Below, piece after piece: positions 18,240 through 27,427 of a DNA stretch of 64,000 bases (position 1 is the first letter of the stretch; the number at the start of each line of letters is the position of its first letter). The notes under the pieces were generated by a model that ran no database searches, was not told the origin of the DNA, and saw nothing but the letters and a program-made list of their open reading frames with translations. The position numbers were made by a program, and so were the translations under genes. Source of the stretch: Ramlibacter agri (GTDB lineage Bacteria; Pseudomonadota; Gammaproteobacteria; Burkholderiales; Burkholderiaceae_C); contig NZ_JABBFX010000001.1 in NCBI RefSeq assembly GCF_012927085.1, forward strand, positions 124,001 to 188,000, in the 5' to 3' direction.

Positions 18240-19094
18240 ATGAAACTCATTAGCTTTCTCCAAGCCGGCCGCCCCGGCTTCGGCGCCGTCATCGGCGACG
18301 ACGGTGTCGTCGACCTGGGCCGCGCCTTCCAGGGCCGCTACACCGAGCTTGCGCAGGTCCTCACCGACGCGGGCCTGGCCGAAGTCCGCGCCGTGCTCGC
18401 TGGCCGCGCGGCCGACCAGAGCCTCGCGCAGCTGGAACTGCTGCCGGTCATCCCCCGTCCCGGCAAGATCTGGTGCTGCGGGCTCAACTACGCCGAACAC
18501 GTGGCGGAGACGCAGCGCGAGGTCACCGAGCAGCCCACCTTCTTCCTGCGCGTGGCCGATTCGCAGGCCGGGCACGGCCAGGGCCTGGTGTGCCCGCGCG
18601 AGTCGACGCAGTTCGACTACGAGGCCGAGATCGCGGTGGTGATCGGCGAGCCCGGGCGCCGCATTGCCGTGGCCGACGCAGCGCGCCACATCGCCGGCTA
18701 TGCCTGCTACAACGACGGCTCCATCCGCGACTGGCAGCGCCACACGCCGCAATGGGCGCCGGGCAAGAACTTCTGGCGCACCGGCGGCTTCGGCCCCTGG
18801 CTGGTGACGGCGGACGAGATCCCCTTCGGCACCGTGATGAAGCTGCGCACGCGCCTGAACGGCCAGGAGCTGCAATGCGCGACCACCGACATGATGATCC
18901 ACTCGATCGCGCGGCAGATCGCCTACGTGTCCACCATCGCGCCGCTGCAGACCGGTGACGTCATCGTCACGGGCACGCCCGGCGGCGTCGGCGCCAGGCG
19001 CAACCCGCCGGTGTGGATGAAGCCGGGCGACGTCTGCGAGATCGAAGTGGACCGCATCGGCGTGCTGCGCAACCCGGTCGTCGCGGACGACTGA
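18240..19094 (+). CDS. Fumarylacetoacetate hydrolase (FAH) family protein
   Basis: 284 residues. The FAH core is intact: IWCCGLNYAEHVAET, metal ligands in FDYEAEIAVVIG (DYExE pattern), GYACYNDGSIRDWQ, FGPWLVTADEI and VIVTGTPGGVGARRNPPVWMKPGD. Members hydrolyse, decarboxylate or isomerise oxo-acids from aromatic ring cleavage. It follows the dioxygenase by 12 bp in one transcript, so it probably acts on the ring-opened product or its tautomer. It could replace the oxalomesaconate tautomerase (GalD), which is missing here; that is speculation. Confidence 0.9.
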   Translation: MKLISFLQAGRPGFGAVIGDDGVVDLGRAFQGRYTELAQVLTDAGLAEVRAVLAGRAADQSLAQLELLPVIPRPGKIWCCGLNYAEHVAETQREVTEQPTFFLRVADSQAGHGQGLVCPRESTQFDYEAEIAVVIGEPGRRIAVADAARHIAGYACYNDGSIRDWQRHTPQWAPGKNFWRTGGFGPWLVTADEIPFGTVMKLRTRLNGQELQCATTDMMIHSIARQIAYVSTIAPLQTGDVIVTGTPGGVGARRNPPVWMKPGDVCEIEVDRIGVLRNPVVADD

Positions 19095-19128
19095 GGCGGC
19101 TGCCGCCAAGCGGGTATCCTGGCTCCGC

Positions 19129-20691
19129 TCATGCTGCTCTCATGCGCTGCAGTTCCCGCTTGAGCACCTTGCCGATGGCGCTGCGTGGCAACTCCCGCAA
19201 GAGGTGCACTTCCGAGATCCGCTGGGTCTTGCCAAGCCGGCTGTTGGCCCACGCCTGCAAGGCCTCCGGTGCGAGCTTGCTGGCCGGAGTCAGGACGCCA
19301 AAGGCGACCGGCGTTTCGCCCCAGGCTTCGCTTGGCACGCCCACGACCGCGGCCTCGACCACGTCGGGGTGCTGCAACAGGACGGCCTCGAGATCGCTGG
19401 GGTAGATGTTGTAGCCGCCGCTGATCACCATGTCCTTCTTGCGGTCGATGAGAACCAGGAATCCGTCATCGTCGAACCGGCCCAGGTCGCCGGTTCGAAT
19501 GAACCGGACGCCCTGCGGCGAAAACCACTCAGCTTCACGCGTCTTGGCCGGCTGGTTGAGATAGGCCGTCATCATGGACGCCGAGCGGCCGACGATCTCG
19601 CCTGGGGCGCCCGGCGGGACCTCCTGCCCGGTCTCGTCGATCAGCCGGATCTCGCATCCCGGCGCCGGGCGGCCGACCGTATGCAGCTTGCCAGGATGGA
19701 GGTGGGCATCCAGCAGGCAGGTGGCGCCGCCCTCCGTCATGCCATAGAACTCGACGAGCGCACCGGGCCACCGTGCGAGAACCTCTGCCTTGAGCGCCGC
19801 GCCGAAGGGGGCGCTGGTGCAGAACTTGTACCGGAATGCGCTCAAGTCCGTGGTCCCGAAGTCCGGATGATCCAGCAGCCGCTTGTACTGCACCGGCACC
19901 AGCATGACGTGCGTCACGCGATGCGCCTCGGCCAGCTTCAGGAAACGAGCTGCATCGAACTTGGACATCAGCACCGAGCTGCCGCCGTAGGCAATCGTTG
20001 GAAAGAAGGCTACCAGCGTGGTGTTCGAATAAAGCGGTGTCGAGACCAGCGTGATGGAGTCCGGCCCGTAGCCGTGGCGACCGGACCGCACGACGTGTCC
20101 CCATCGCATCCCGTGTCCCTGGACGATGCCCTTGGGCTGGCCGGTCGTGCCCGAGGAGTAGATGATGTTGAAGGGCGTGTCGGGCGAAATGCCGGCGGAA
20201 GCCGGAACCGCACCTTCAGGTGCCATCCAGTCCCCGAACCGGCGCGCACCGCCGCATCCGCTCGCGTCATCCAGGGCCACGGTGCCAGGCAGCCGCGGCA
20301 TCCCGATGAACGTTCCGCAGGTTGTGGCGTCGCTGAACAGCAGCTTCGCACGCGAGTCGCACAGCATGCCGTGCAGTCCATCGGGCGTCGAGCTGGGCGC
20401 CAGTGGCGCGACGGCGACGCCCGCGCGAAGTGCGCCGAGGAAGACGGCTGCATAGCGCACCGATGACAGGGCGCAGATCGCAATGCTGTCGCCCGGAAGC
20501 AATCCATCGCGCTGCAGGGCGGCCGCTATCCTGTCCATCCAGGAATCCAGGACCTCCCAGGTGAGCGATTCAGCTTCATCCTGCAGTGCCGTGGCCTCGG
20601 GGCGTTGGGTCGCATGCAAGCGCACCTGCTGTGCGATCAGGCCGAATGCGCCGTCTTGCTGGCCGCTAGCGATCGTCAAGTCAGGCTTCAT
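19129..20691 (-). CDS. AMP-forming acyl-CoA synthetase
   Basis: 520 residues from ATG 20691. All ANL-superfamily motifs are present: phosphate loop IIYSSGTTGQPKGI (near residue 160), FYGMTEGG, TGDLGRFDDDGFLVLIDRKKD with the hinge, ISGGYNIYPSDLEAVL, and the catalytic lysine in RSAIGKVLKREL. It activates a carboxylic acid to its CoA thioester. It is the last gene of the long minus-strand operon and its start overlaps the DUF4387 stop, so the pathway product or substrate of that operon is probably a free acid. Extensions further upstream are antisense-type and rejected. Confidence 0.93.
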   Translation of the reverse strand: MKPDLTIASGQQDGAFGLIAQQVRLHATQRPEATALQDEAESLTWEVLDSWMDRIAAALQRDGLLPGDSIAICALSSVRYAAVFLGALRAGVAVAPLAPSSTPDGLHGMLCDSRAKLLFSDATTCGTFIGMPRLPGTVALDDASGCGGARRFGDWMAPEGAVPASAGISPDTPFNIIYSSGTTGQPKGIVQGHGMRWGHVVRSGRHGYGPDSITLVSTPLYSNTTLVAFFPTIAYGGSSVLMSKFDAARFLKLAEAHRVTHVMLVPVQYKRLLDHPDFGTTDLSAFRYKFCTSAPFGAALKAEVLARWPGALVEFYGMTEGGATCLLDAHLHPGKLHTVGRPAPGCEIRLIDETGQEVPPGAPGEIVGRSASMMTAYLNQPAKTREAEWFSPQGVRFIRTGDLGRFDDDGFLVLIDRKKDMVISGGYNIYPSDLEAVLLQHPDVVEAAVVGVPSEAWGETPVAFGVLTPASKLAPEALQAWANSRLGKTQRISEVHLLRELPRSAIGKVLKRELQRMRAA

Positions 20692-20996
20692 GCCATCTCG
20701 AGGTCGAGGAAGCGCACGTACTGCTGGCCCCCGTGCATGTCGCGTTCCAGCATCCCGCCCTGGGGTTTGCGCCGGGGATAGGACACCTTGACGACCCGAA
20801 GCTTGGGGACCCGGAAGACCTTGACGAGGCTTGCGTCCACATTCATCGTCTGGCCGATGGTGGCGGGGTCGAACGCGGGCGCGTTGCAATACCGGTCGAA
20901 CGCTTGCTGGTCCGCGAACGAGAAATCCAGCGTGATCCAGAAGGGACCGGCATTCTTGGAGCGGACGTGGTGGCAGACCTCGCTGAGCTTAGGCAT
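20688..20996 (-). CDS. DUF4387 family protein
   Basis: 102 residues. LSEVCHHVRSKNAGPFWITLDFSFADQQAFDRYCNAP and IGQTMNVDASLVKVFRVPKLRVVKVSYPRRKPQGG are characteristic of DUF4387. The family is nearly always found beside AtuA-like (DUF1446) genes, as here. Start and stop overlap both neighbours, which suggests a fixed stoichiometry with the AtuA-like protein and perhaps a two-subunit enzyme. Function unknown. Confidence 0.92.
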   Translation of the reverse strand: MPKLSEVCHHVRSKNAGPFWITLDFSFADQQAFDRYCNAPAFDPATIGQTMNVDASLVKVFRVPKLRVVKVSYPRRKPQGGMLERDMHGGQQYVRFLDLEMA

Positions 20997-22380
20997 GGGC
21001 GGCCTCCTTCAGGTTGACATACTCCGTGCGCACGAGCTCGAGGGCATGGGCGACATGGACGACGTGGTTGAGCTTGAAGTCATAGACCGGGCCGCGCTCC
21101 GTTTCCGACGGTGAGAACGGGAAGCCGTAGCTCGGAAGTTCGACCTCGGGCCGGATCGGCATGTGGAAGAACCAGGGATTGCAGGTCTTGGCGATCTGCG
21201 TCGCGATGTCCTGGGATGGCGCGGTCGCGACGAACATCAAGCCGATCTCGCGCGGCGGCGCAGCGCCATCGTCGACCGGCATCCCGGTCACGGCATTCCA
21301 GCCATAAGGACGCAGCGAGATGTCGAATGCGTCGGAGGGCAGGCCCATCGTCGTCTTCACGCGCTCGCACAGCGCCTTGTGCATGCGCTCGATGAACAGG
21401 TCGACCTCTGCGCAGACGGCGCGATCCTGGATGCCCACGAACATGATGGTCTGGAATCCGCCGCGCCCTGCGCCCTCCAGCTTCATCGTGTAGGGCTTGT
21501 CATGGAACCTGGAGCCGGTGACGCGCACGACGCGCTCATCGACCGCTTCGTAGATGGCGTCGGTGACATCCAGGACACCGCCGGGCTCGGTCAGCAGGAA
21601 GGGATCGCTGTTCTCGTAGAGCATGTGGGCGGAGACGGTGAAGGGCGTGCATCGGCTCACATTGCCGAGCGGCTCCACTTCGAATGCGTCTTTCCCGACG
21701 CGGATCATGACGCCGCCCTCGCGCGAGTGGGTGGTGCAGAGCCCGCCGCATTCCGCGATCTTCCCGGAATGCCAGGATGCGGCCTTTCCGGCCCCGCGCA
21801 GCAAGGGCAAGGCCGCGAGAACCGCAGTGTCCGTGGTGCGGCCGCCGAGCACGATGTCCGCGCCAGCCTCCAGCGCCGCGATGTACGGCTCCGGGCCCAT
21901 CAGGGCGACGATGTGGTCGCACTCGCCGAACAAATCGATGCCGGAGCCTGTCAAAGGTGGCAGCGGCGTGACCTTGCCCTCGCTTGCGCGAGTGGTGAGC
22001 AAGGCGGGCGACTGCTCGGAATAGAGCATGGCGATCTTCGGGCTCAGGCCATGCTCCCGCGCGATCTCCAGCACGATGTCGCGCGTCCAGTCGAGCGCCA
22101 TGTCGCAGCCAGAGGTGCCGCACGAACCGACCAGCAGGGGAATGTTCGCTTTCGCCTGGGCGAGCATCAGTACGCGGAAGTCCTCCTTGATGGCCGCCTT
22201 GGAGTACTTGCATTTCCCGCTGGAGAGATAGGCCGGCCCGCTGTCCGTGGACCCCGCATCGCACGCGATGCCGTGGGCGCCCGCTGCGATGCCGGCGTCA
22301 ATGTGTTCGGCGCGGATGCCCGCACCGAGGGAGCCTGAGGGGACGATGATGTTGGTGGTATCGCGCAGCCGTTGGGACAT
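20989..22380 (-). CDS. AtuA-like (acyclic terpene utilisation, DUF1446) family protein
   Basis: 463 residues from ATG 22380. IIVPSGSLGAGIRAEHIDAGIAAGAHGIACDAGSTDSGPAYL is the conserved N-terminal glycine-rich region, followed by LLVGSCGTSGCDMALDW, ADIVLGGRTTDTAVLAALPLLRGA and GGLCTTHSREGGVMIRV. AtuA of Pseudomonas belongs to terpene-acid degradation, but most relatives, including those fused or adjacent to DUF4387, have no proven reaction. Here it lies between the ABC importer and the CoA ligase, which suggests a cytoplasmic enzyme acting on the imported compound. No citronellol/geranyl-CoA pathway genes are near, so terpene use is not supported. Confidence 0.9.
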   Translation of the reverse strand: MSQRLRDTTNIIVPSGSLGAGIRAEHIDAGIAAGAHGIACDAGSTDSGPAYLSSGKCKYSKAAIKEDFRVLMLAQAKANIPLLVGSCGTSGCDMALDWTRDIVLEIAREHGLSPKIAMLYSEQSPALLTTRASEGKVTPLPPLTGSGIDLFGECDHIVALMGPEPYIAALEAGADIVLGGRTTDTAVLAALPLLRGAGKAASWHSGKIAECGGLCTTHSREGGVMIRVGKDAFEVEPLGNVSRCTPFTVSAHMLYENSDPFLLTEPGGVLDVTDAIYEAVDERVVRVTGSRFHDKPYTMKLEGAGRGGFQTIMFVGIQDRAVCAEVDLFIERMHKALCERVKTTMGLPSDAFDISLRPYGWNAVTGMPVDDGAAPPREIGLMFVATAPSQDIATQIAKTCNPWFFHMPIRPEVELPSYGFPFSPSETERGPVYDFKLNHVVHVAHALELVRTEYVNLKEAAHA

Positions 22381-22418
22381 GGGACTCTTTCGCAATGAGT
22401 GTGTTTGTGGGACGAGGG

Positions 22419-23498
22419 TCAATGGGACGGCGGGTCCGCGAAGAACCAGACGGCGTCCTGTGGGATGTTCAGCGTGTGGGGGCCGTCCGCCGGCCGGCGG
22501 GCGTGAAACGCGCGGATCCGGTGCTCCGACAGCCTGTAGACGGCCTCCCATTTGCCACCGAGATAGACCGCGGTCTCGAGTTCGGCGTGGAGCGCGTTGT
22601 CCCCGGCCTGGGTTGCCGCGCTGCCGACGGACTCGACACGAATGACCGCGACGCCCGTGGTTCCCACCCGGCTCGCGCCGCCCTGGTCCTTGCCCCGCAG
22701 CGGCTGGCCTCCAAGGTCCAGGACCGCGGAACCGGGCGTGGATGCGGTGACCGCAGCCCGGAGTTGGTTGTTCGCGCCCATGAATTCCGCCGCGAACAGG
22801 CTGGCAGGGCTGCCGTACAGCGCCTCGGGCGTGCCGCTTTGCGCGATCCGGCCGGCATCCATCAGCACGATGCGGTCGGCAATCGCCATCGCCTCGACCT
22901 GGTCGTGCGTCACGAAGATGGCGCTCAGGCCCAGGGACTTGATCAGCGAGCGGATCCAGATACGCGCGTCCTCGCGCAGTTTTGCATCCAGGTTGGACAG
23001 CGGCTCATCGAGCAGCAGGACCGGCGGGCTGTACGCCATGGACCGGGCCAGGGCGACCCGTTGCTGTTGCCCTCCCGAAAGCTGGTGCGGATAGCGGCCA
23101 TGCATCCCTTCCAGCCCGATGCCGGCCAGCACCTTCTCCACGGTGGCGCGAATCTGCTCCTCCGCCTGCTTGCGCAGTCGCAATGCATAGGCCACGTTCT
23201 CGTACACCGTCTTGTGGGGCCAGAGCGCATACGACTGGAACACCAGGCCCAGGTTGCGCTTCTCGCTGGGAAGATCGATGCCCTTCTCGCTGTCGTAGAC
23301 CGTCAGTCCGTCGATGGCGATCCGGCCGCTGGTCGGGTGCTCCAGGCCCGCAATCGAGCGCAGCAGCGTGGTCTTGCCACACCCGGACGGACCCAGCAGG
23401 ACGACGATCTCGCCCTCTTCGAACGACGTGGAGACGCCTTTGAGAATCTGCGTGTGGCCAAGGGTGACCCGAAGGGCCTCGACTTCAAGCTTGGGCAT
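22419..23498 (-). CDS. ABC transporter ATP-binding protein (ferric/polyamine/phosphonate-type)
   Basis: 359 residues from ATG 23498. Walker A GPSGCGKTT, Q-loop FQSYALWPHKTVYENV, signature LSGGQQQRVALARS, Walker B VLLLDEPLSNLDAK and switch His in VTHDQ are all intact. A C-terminal TOBE-like domain (from about residue 250) matches the FbpC/PotA/CysA class. It energises uptake through the fused permease, with which it overlaps by 14 bases. The neighbours are catabolic, so the cargo is more likely an organic acid or phosphonate-like compound than iron. Confidence 0.94.
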   Translation of the reverse strand: MPKLEVEALRVTLGHTQILKGVSTSFEEGEIVVLLGPSGCGKTTLLRSIAGLEHPTSGRIAIDGLTVYDSEKGIDLPSEKRNLGLVFQSYALWPHKTVYENVAYALRLRKQAEEQIRATVEKVLAGIGLEGMHGRYPHQLSGGQQQRVALARSMAYSPPVLLLDEPLSNLDAKLREDARIWIRSLIKSLGLSAIFVTHDQVEAMAIADRIVLMDAGRIAQSGTPEALYGSPASLFAAEFMGANNQLRAAVTASTPGSAVLDLGGQPLRGKDQGGASRVGTTGVAVIRVESVGSAATQAGDNALHAELETAVYLGGKWEAVYRLSEHRIRAFHARRPADGPHTLNIPQDAVWFFADPPSH

Positions 23499-25158
23499 GG
23501 GAGGCCTTTTCGAATCGTTGGAGAAGCAGCACGCCGATGCCGACCATGCAGATGTTGATCGTGGAAAGTGCGGCAATCGTGTCGATCGCCCCGGTATCCC
23601 ACAGGGAAATCATCAAGGAGCCCAGGACCTCGGTGCCCGGTGCGAGCAGGTAGACGGCGGTCGAGTACTCCTTGACGTAGGTGATGAAGATCAGTGCCCA
23701 TGCCCCGACCAGCGCGGCCCTCACCAAGGGCAGCGTGACATGCATGCTGACGCGACCCGGTGAGGCGCCGGCAACGCGCGCGGCTTCCTCGAGTTCTCGC
23801 GATATCTGCATGAGCGGCCCGCTGATCAGGCGGATTCCGTATCCGAGCCAGACCAGCGTGTAGGCGATCCAGACGGAGAGCAGCGTCGACCGCAAGGGGC
23901 TGATCAGCGGGATGAAGAGGAACATCCAGAACATCGCCAGGCCGGCGACCAGCCCGGGAAGGGCGCGCGGCAGCAGCACCAGGTAGTCGATCGTTGCGGC
24001 CCAGCGAGACTTCCAGCGATGCACCGACAGGTTGACCATGGTGTAGACACCGACGGACAGCGCGGCGCCGAGGGTTGCCATCAGGGCCGTGTTGACGATG
24101 CCGCGCTGAAGGTTGGGGAACTCCAAGATCGCCAGAAAGTGCTGGGCGGTGAAGTTCCCAGCCAGCGGGACACCGTCCCCCCAGGTCCTGAGCACGCTGC
24201 GCAGGATGACGGCGCCCACGGGCAGCACAACGCTCACGGCCAGCCAGGCGACGATCGCGCCGAACGCGACCCAGCGCATGGGGCCGAGGGAGAGCAGCTT
24301 GCGCGCGGCCGCCTTGCCCTTGACCGAAACGAAGCGGTCGCCGTCCTTCATCATCTTGCGCTGCAGGTACACCATGGGGAGCGTCATCGCCACGATCAGC
24401 ATCGCGACTGCCGCCAGCAGGTGGTAGGCCGGTGTGCCGAACAGGTTGGTGAGCTTGAACAGGTAAGTCGCCAGCACGGAGATGCCCTCGGGCTCGCCAA
24501 GCACCAGCGGCAGGCCGAACAGCTCGATGCCCAGGAACAGGAGCAGCAGCGCGCAGAACAGGATGGTCGGCAGCACCATCGGCAGGCTGACGGTCAGCGC
24601 CACCCGCCACGGACTGGCGCCGGAGACCCGGGCCGCCTCTTCGATGTCGGAGCCCACCCCCTTGAGCGCGGTCGAGACGTACAGGTAGACGTGGGGGACA
24701 TGCGTCAAGCCGGCGATGATGATGATCGAGGGCTTGGAGTAGAGCGTCCATTGGACGGAGCCGAGGACCGACTTCGCCGCCAGGCTGAGGAATCCGACCG
24801 GGCCTGCGCCGACGACGTACCCGAAGGCCAGCACCAGCGAGGAGATGAACATCGGGACGAGCACCAGCGGCTCGATCCATCGTCCCCCCGGAACGTCGGT
24901 CCGCGTCAGCAGGAATGCCAGCACGCTGCCCAGCGGGACGGCGATCAAGGTCATGCCGACCGCAACCTGGGCCGAGTTCCAGAGCGAGGCGTAGAAGTCC
25001 GGATCCGTCAGGACGAACTTGAACGCCGAAAGCGATAGCTGCGCATTCGGCTTGAAGAATGCGTCGCTCTGGACGCTCTGCCAGGCGATCAGGAGGATCG
25101 GTGACAGGACGAACAGCGCGGTGGCCAGGACAAGCGCGATGCGCAGGCGCGTCGGCAT
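23485..25158 (-). CDS. ABC transporter permease, fused two-module (FbpB-like)
   Basis: 557 residues with about twelve membrane segments and two binding-protein-dependent permease modules in tandem. The EAA-type cytoplasmic loops are EEAARVSGASPWRVALTVSLPMV (about residue 185) and EEAARVAGASPGRVSMHVTLPLV (about residue 470). This double-permease design is typical of ferric-type importers. It starts 3 bp after the binding-protein stop and overlaps the ATPase start, so the three subunits are translated together. Confidence 0.94.
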   Translation of the reverse strand: MPTRLRIALVLATALFVLSPILLIAWQSVQSDAFFKPNAQLSLSAFKFVLTDPDFYASLWNSAQVAVGMTLIAVPLGSVLAFLLTRTDVPGGRWIEPLVLVPMFISSLVLAFGYVVGAGPVGFLSLAAKSVLGSVQWTLYSKPSIIIIAGLTHVPHVYLYVSTALKGVGSDIEEAARVSGASPWRVALTVSLPMVLPTILFCALLLLFLGIELFGLPLVLGEPEGISVLATYLFKLTNLFGTPAYHLLAAVAMLIVAMTLPMVYLQRKMMKDGDRFVSVKGKAAARKLLSLGPMRWVAFGAIVAWLAVSVVLPVGAVILRSVLRTWGDGVPLAGNFTAQHFLAILEFPNLQRGIVNTALMATLGAALSVGVYTMVNLSVHRWKSRWAATIDYLVLLPRALPGLVAGLAMFWMFLFIPLISPLRSTLLSVWIAYTLVWLGYGIRLISGPLMQISRELEEAARVAGASPGRVSMHVTLPLVRAALVGAWALIFITYVKEYSTAVYLLAPGTEVLGSLMISLWDTGAIDTIAALSTINICMVGIGVLLLQRFEKASHAQA

Positions 25159-25161
25159 CGG

Positions 25162-26247
25162 CTATTTCGCCTGCAGGCCGGACTTCCACTGACGCAGGAA
25201 GCTCACCCGCCAGGCCGGGTCAAACACCTCCAGTCGCTCCGGCCCGGGGGTGAGGGCCTTGGCATTCGTGCAAGCGGCCGCGCGCTGCAGGACCGGATTG
25301 TTCTTGACATCGGAGCGGATGCTGCCGACGGACTTGTCCGCCAGCTGCTGCTGCCCGTCCTTGCTCAGAAGAAAGTCGAGGAACACCTTGGCGGCATTCG
25401 GATGCTTGCCGCGTTTGGACAGGATGGCCGTGCGCGTCAGGTAGAGGGTGTAGTCGCAGGGCAGGATCATTCCCACCGAGCTGTCGGTCTTCATCCGCTC
25501 CGCCACATTGGCGGCGGCGAGGTTGTAGGCCAGCAAGATCTCGCCGGAGGCCACGCGCTCCACCATCGTGCCATTCGAGGTGAAGAGCTTCACCTCCGCT
25601 TGTCCCATGGCCTTGAACAAGGGCCATGCCGTGCCCGGGTAGGCAATGGAATCCTCGCCCAGGAAGCCGATGCCGGCGCCGCTGCGCTCCGGGTCATAAG
25701 TCCCGATCTTGCCGCGATAGGCTTCGCGCTTGTCGGTCAGCAGGCGCGTCAGATCCTGGTGCGTGGCAGGCACGTCGCCTGGCGGCATGAGGCGCTTGTT
25801 GTAGATGGTGACGATCGGTTCGTAGGTCGTCGCGAAGGCCACGTTTTTCCAGATCGCGTAGGGCGGCAGGTTGCGCGCCTCCGGGCTCGCATATTCGGCA
25901 GCGATCCCGTCCTGGTACAGCTTCACGGCGGTATCGGCACCGCCCAAGCCGATGTCACCCGTGCCTTGCCCTGCCGCGGCCTCGCTGGTGAACCGGGTAT
26001 AGATCTCATTGCTGCTCTGGTCCACGAAATCAACCTTGATCTTCGGGAACCTGGCCTGGAACGCTTGCAGCAGGCCGACCGCCGACTTGGAGTCGAACGA
26101 GGAATAGATGGTCACCGTGCCCTCGCGCTCCGCCGCCTCGATGAGGCGGGCGTAGTCTGCCGGGTAGCCAGCCGGCACGGCCTGCGCCGGCGCGAGAACG
26201 GGCAAGAGGGGAAGCAACAAGCCCAAGGCAAGCTTTCGGACGTGCAT
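25162..26247 (-). CDS. ABC transporter substrate-binding protein (ferric/AfuA-type)
   Basis: 361 residues from ATG 26247; MHVRKLALGLLLPLLPVLAPAQA is a signal peptide. The mature protein begins AAEREGTVTIYSSFDSKSAVGLLQAFQARFPKIKV, the class seen in FbpA/AfuA-like proteins. The usual adjacent tyrosine pair that binds ferric iron is not obvious, which again suggests an organic ligand. It is the binding partner of the permease and ATPase genes immediately downstream. A 9-bp hairpin lies just upstream, between this gene and the amidohydrolase. Confidence 0.92.
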   Translation of the reverse strand: MHVRKLALGLLLPLLPVLAPAQAVPAGYPADYARLIEAAEREGTVTIYSSFDSKSAVGLLQAFQARFPKIKVDFVDQSSNEIYTRFTSEAAAGQGTGDIGLGGADTAVKLYQDGIAAEYASPEARNLPPYAIWKNVAFATTYEPIVTIYNKRLMPPGDVPATHQDLTRLLTDKREAYRGKIGTYDPERSGAGIGFLGEDSIAYPGTAWPLFKAMGQAEVKLFTSNGTMVERVASGEILLAYNLAAANVAERMKTDSSVGMILPCDYTLYLTRTAILSKRGKHPNAAKVFLDFLLSKDGQQQLADKSVGSIRSDVKNNPVLQRAAACTNAKALTPGPERLEVFDPAWRVSFLRQWKSGLQAK

Positions 26248-26295
26248 GACGTGGTCTCCTGTAAGAGTTCTGAATGACGGATATCTGCATCCCAG

Positions 26296-26319
26296 CCTGG
26301 ACCCCCCTCCGGGTCCAGG
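26296..26319 (-). repeat. Intra-operon hairpin ahead of the binding-protein gene
   Basis: Perfect 9-bp inverted repeat (CCTGGACCC / GGGTCCAGG) with a 6-base loop in the 82-bp gap between the amidohydrolase stop and the binding-protein start. There is no U-run, so it probably protects or processes mRNA, raising binding-protein levels relative to the other operon genes. An attenuator is an alternative. Confidence 0.55.
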
Positions 26320-26329
26320 TTCGCGCGAC

Positions 26330-27427
26330 TCAGGGAATGCGGTAGAAGCTTCGCGCGGTGCCGCTGTAAAGCAGCGCCTTCTCCGCGTCCGAGCAGCCGG
26401 CCGTGATGCGCTTGAAAGCGTTCCACAGCGCCTTGAAGGAAATGCCCATCTTCTCGACGGGAAAGTTGCTCTCGAACATGCAACGACGCGCACCGAACAG
26501 TTCGATGCAGGTCTCGATGTAGGGGCGCCAGAGCGCGGCCAGTTCTTCGGAGCTCGGCGGGCGCGGCGCGGTGCGGAAGTCAAACGCGCCGAGCCGGTTC
26601 ATGATTCCACCGAGCTTGATGCGCACGTTGTCGCAGGCCGCGACCGCACGGATGTTGCGGAGCCACGCATCGAAGACGGCTTGCTGATGCTCACGCGATG
26701 CGTCGAAGCCCAGCGGCCCCCCGCAATGACAAAGCGCGAGACGGGCATCGGGAATCGCGCGAGCCAGGATGGCAACGTCCTCCAGCTGATGGTGGAAGAG
26801 GAAGAGGTCGAGCGCCAGGCCCATCTCGGTCAGGCAGCGCGCGCCCGCCTGGAATGCGGCCGACCGGTACAGCTCCGGTCCGGTGGAGGTCGCGTTGTTG
26901 CGCACGCCGGGCACGTTGGCCCAGCCTGCGCTGTGTCGCACGCCGCGAAAACGCCCCGCACCGGCGAGAACACAGGCCTCCAGCACCTCCCGAACGTCCG
27001 CCCCCAAGCTCAGGTTGGCCTGGCCCATCACCACGGACGCAATCCGGGTCGGACCATAGCTTCCGCTGTCGGCCATGGCGCCCATGCCGGCGGCAAACTC
27101 CACCTCGCCGACAGGGCGCAACTGCACCGGCCCCTGCGACCGATACATCGCCCGGCATTCCACGAAGACGGTCGCCTCGATGTTGTGACCGCTCGCGGCG
27201 TCCGCGGCGTACTCATCGACCAGGTAGCGATGGCTGATGCCGCCCAGCCTGGGATCTGCTGCACCCTTGATGTCCCACAAGTGGTGGTGCGCATCGACAA
27301 TCGGCAGCCCGGGCTCGAGGACGGGCTCCTCTGGCTGGCGGGCCAGGTAGTCCGGCCGGTCGGCCTGAATGCCGCCGAAGCGATGCGGCGCCGCCGCCGC
27401 GGCGCCCGTCATCCCTGGCCCGCTCAT
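26330..27427 (-). CDS. Amidohydrolase 2 family protein
   Basis: 365 residues. The metal motif is IVDAHHHLWD near residue 45; RLALCHCGGPLGF and the C-terminal MFESNFPVEKM supply further active-site positions. This branch includes lactonases and pyrone hydrolases that act on small cyclic or ester substrates. Its ATG overlaps the Bug stop codon (ATGA), placing it second in the operon. Together with the AtuA-like protein and the CoA ligase it suggests opening of a lactone or ester followed by CoA activation. Confidence 0.9.
   Translation of the reverse strand: MSGPGMTGAAAAAPHRFGGIQADRPDYLARQPEEPVLEPGLPIVDAHHHLWDIKGAADPRLGGISHRYLVDEYAADAASGHNIEATVFVECRAMYRSQGPVQLRPVGEVEFAAGMGAMADSGSYGPTRIASVVMGQANLSLGADVREVLEACVLAGAGRFRGVRHSAGWANVPGVRNNATSTGPELYRSAAFQAGARCLTEMGLALDLFLFHHQLEDVAILARAIPDARLALCHCGGPLGFDASREHQQAVFDAWLRNIRAVAACDNVRIKLGGIMNRLGAFDFRTAPRPPSSEELAALWRPYIETCIELFGARRCMFESNFPVEKMGISFKALWNAFKRITAGCSDAEKALLYSGTARSFYRIP

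Noticed and set aside
23303..25189. 628-codon minus-strand frame overlapping the ABC permease
   Set aside because: It is a shifted frame of the permease and ATPase genes; its translation has no membrane segments or family motifs, while the permease frame has both EAA loops.
22419..26247. Calling the ABC importer an iron transporter
   Set aside because: Subunit architecture is ferric-type, but the typical iron-binding tyrosine pair is not evident and the operon is catabolic; no Fur-like box was seen.
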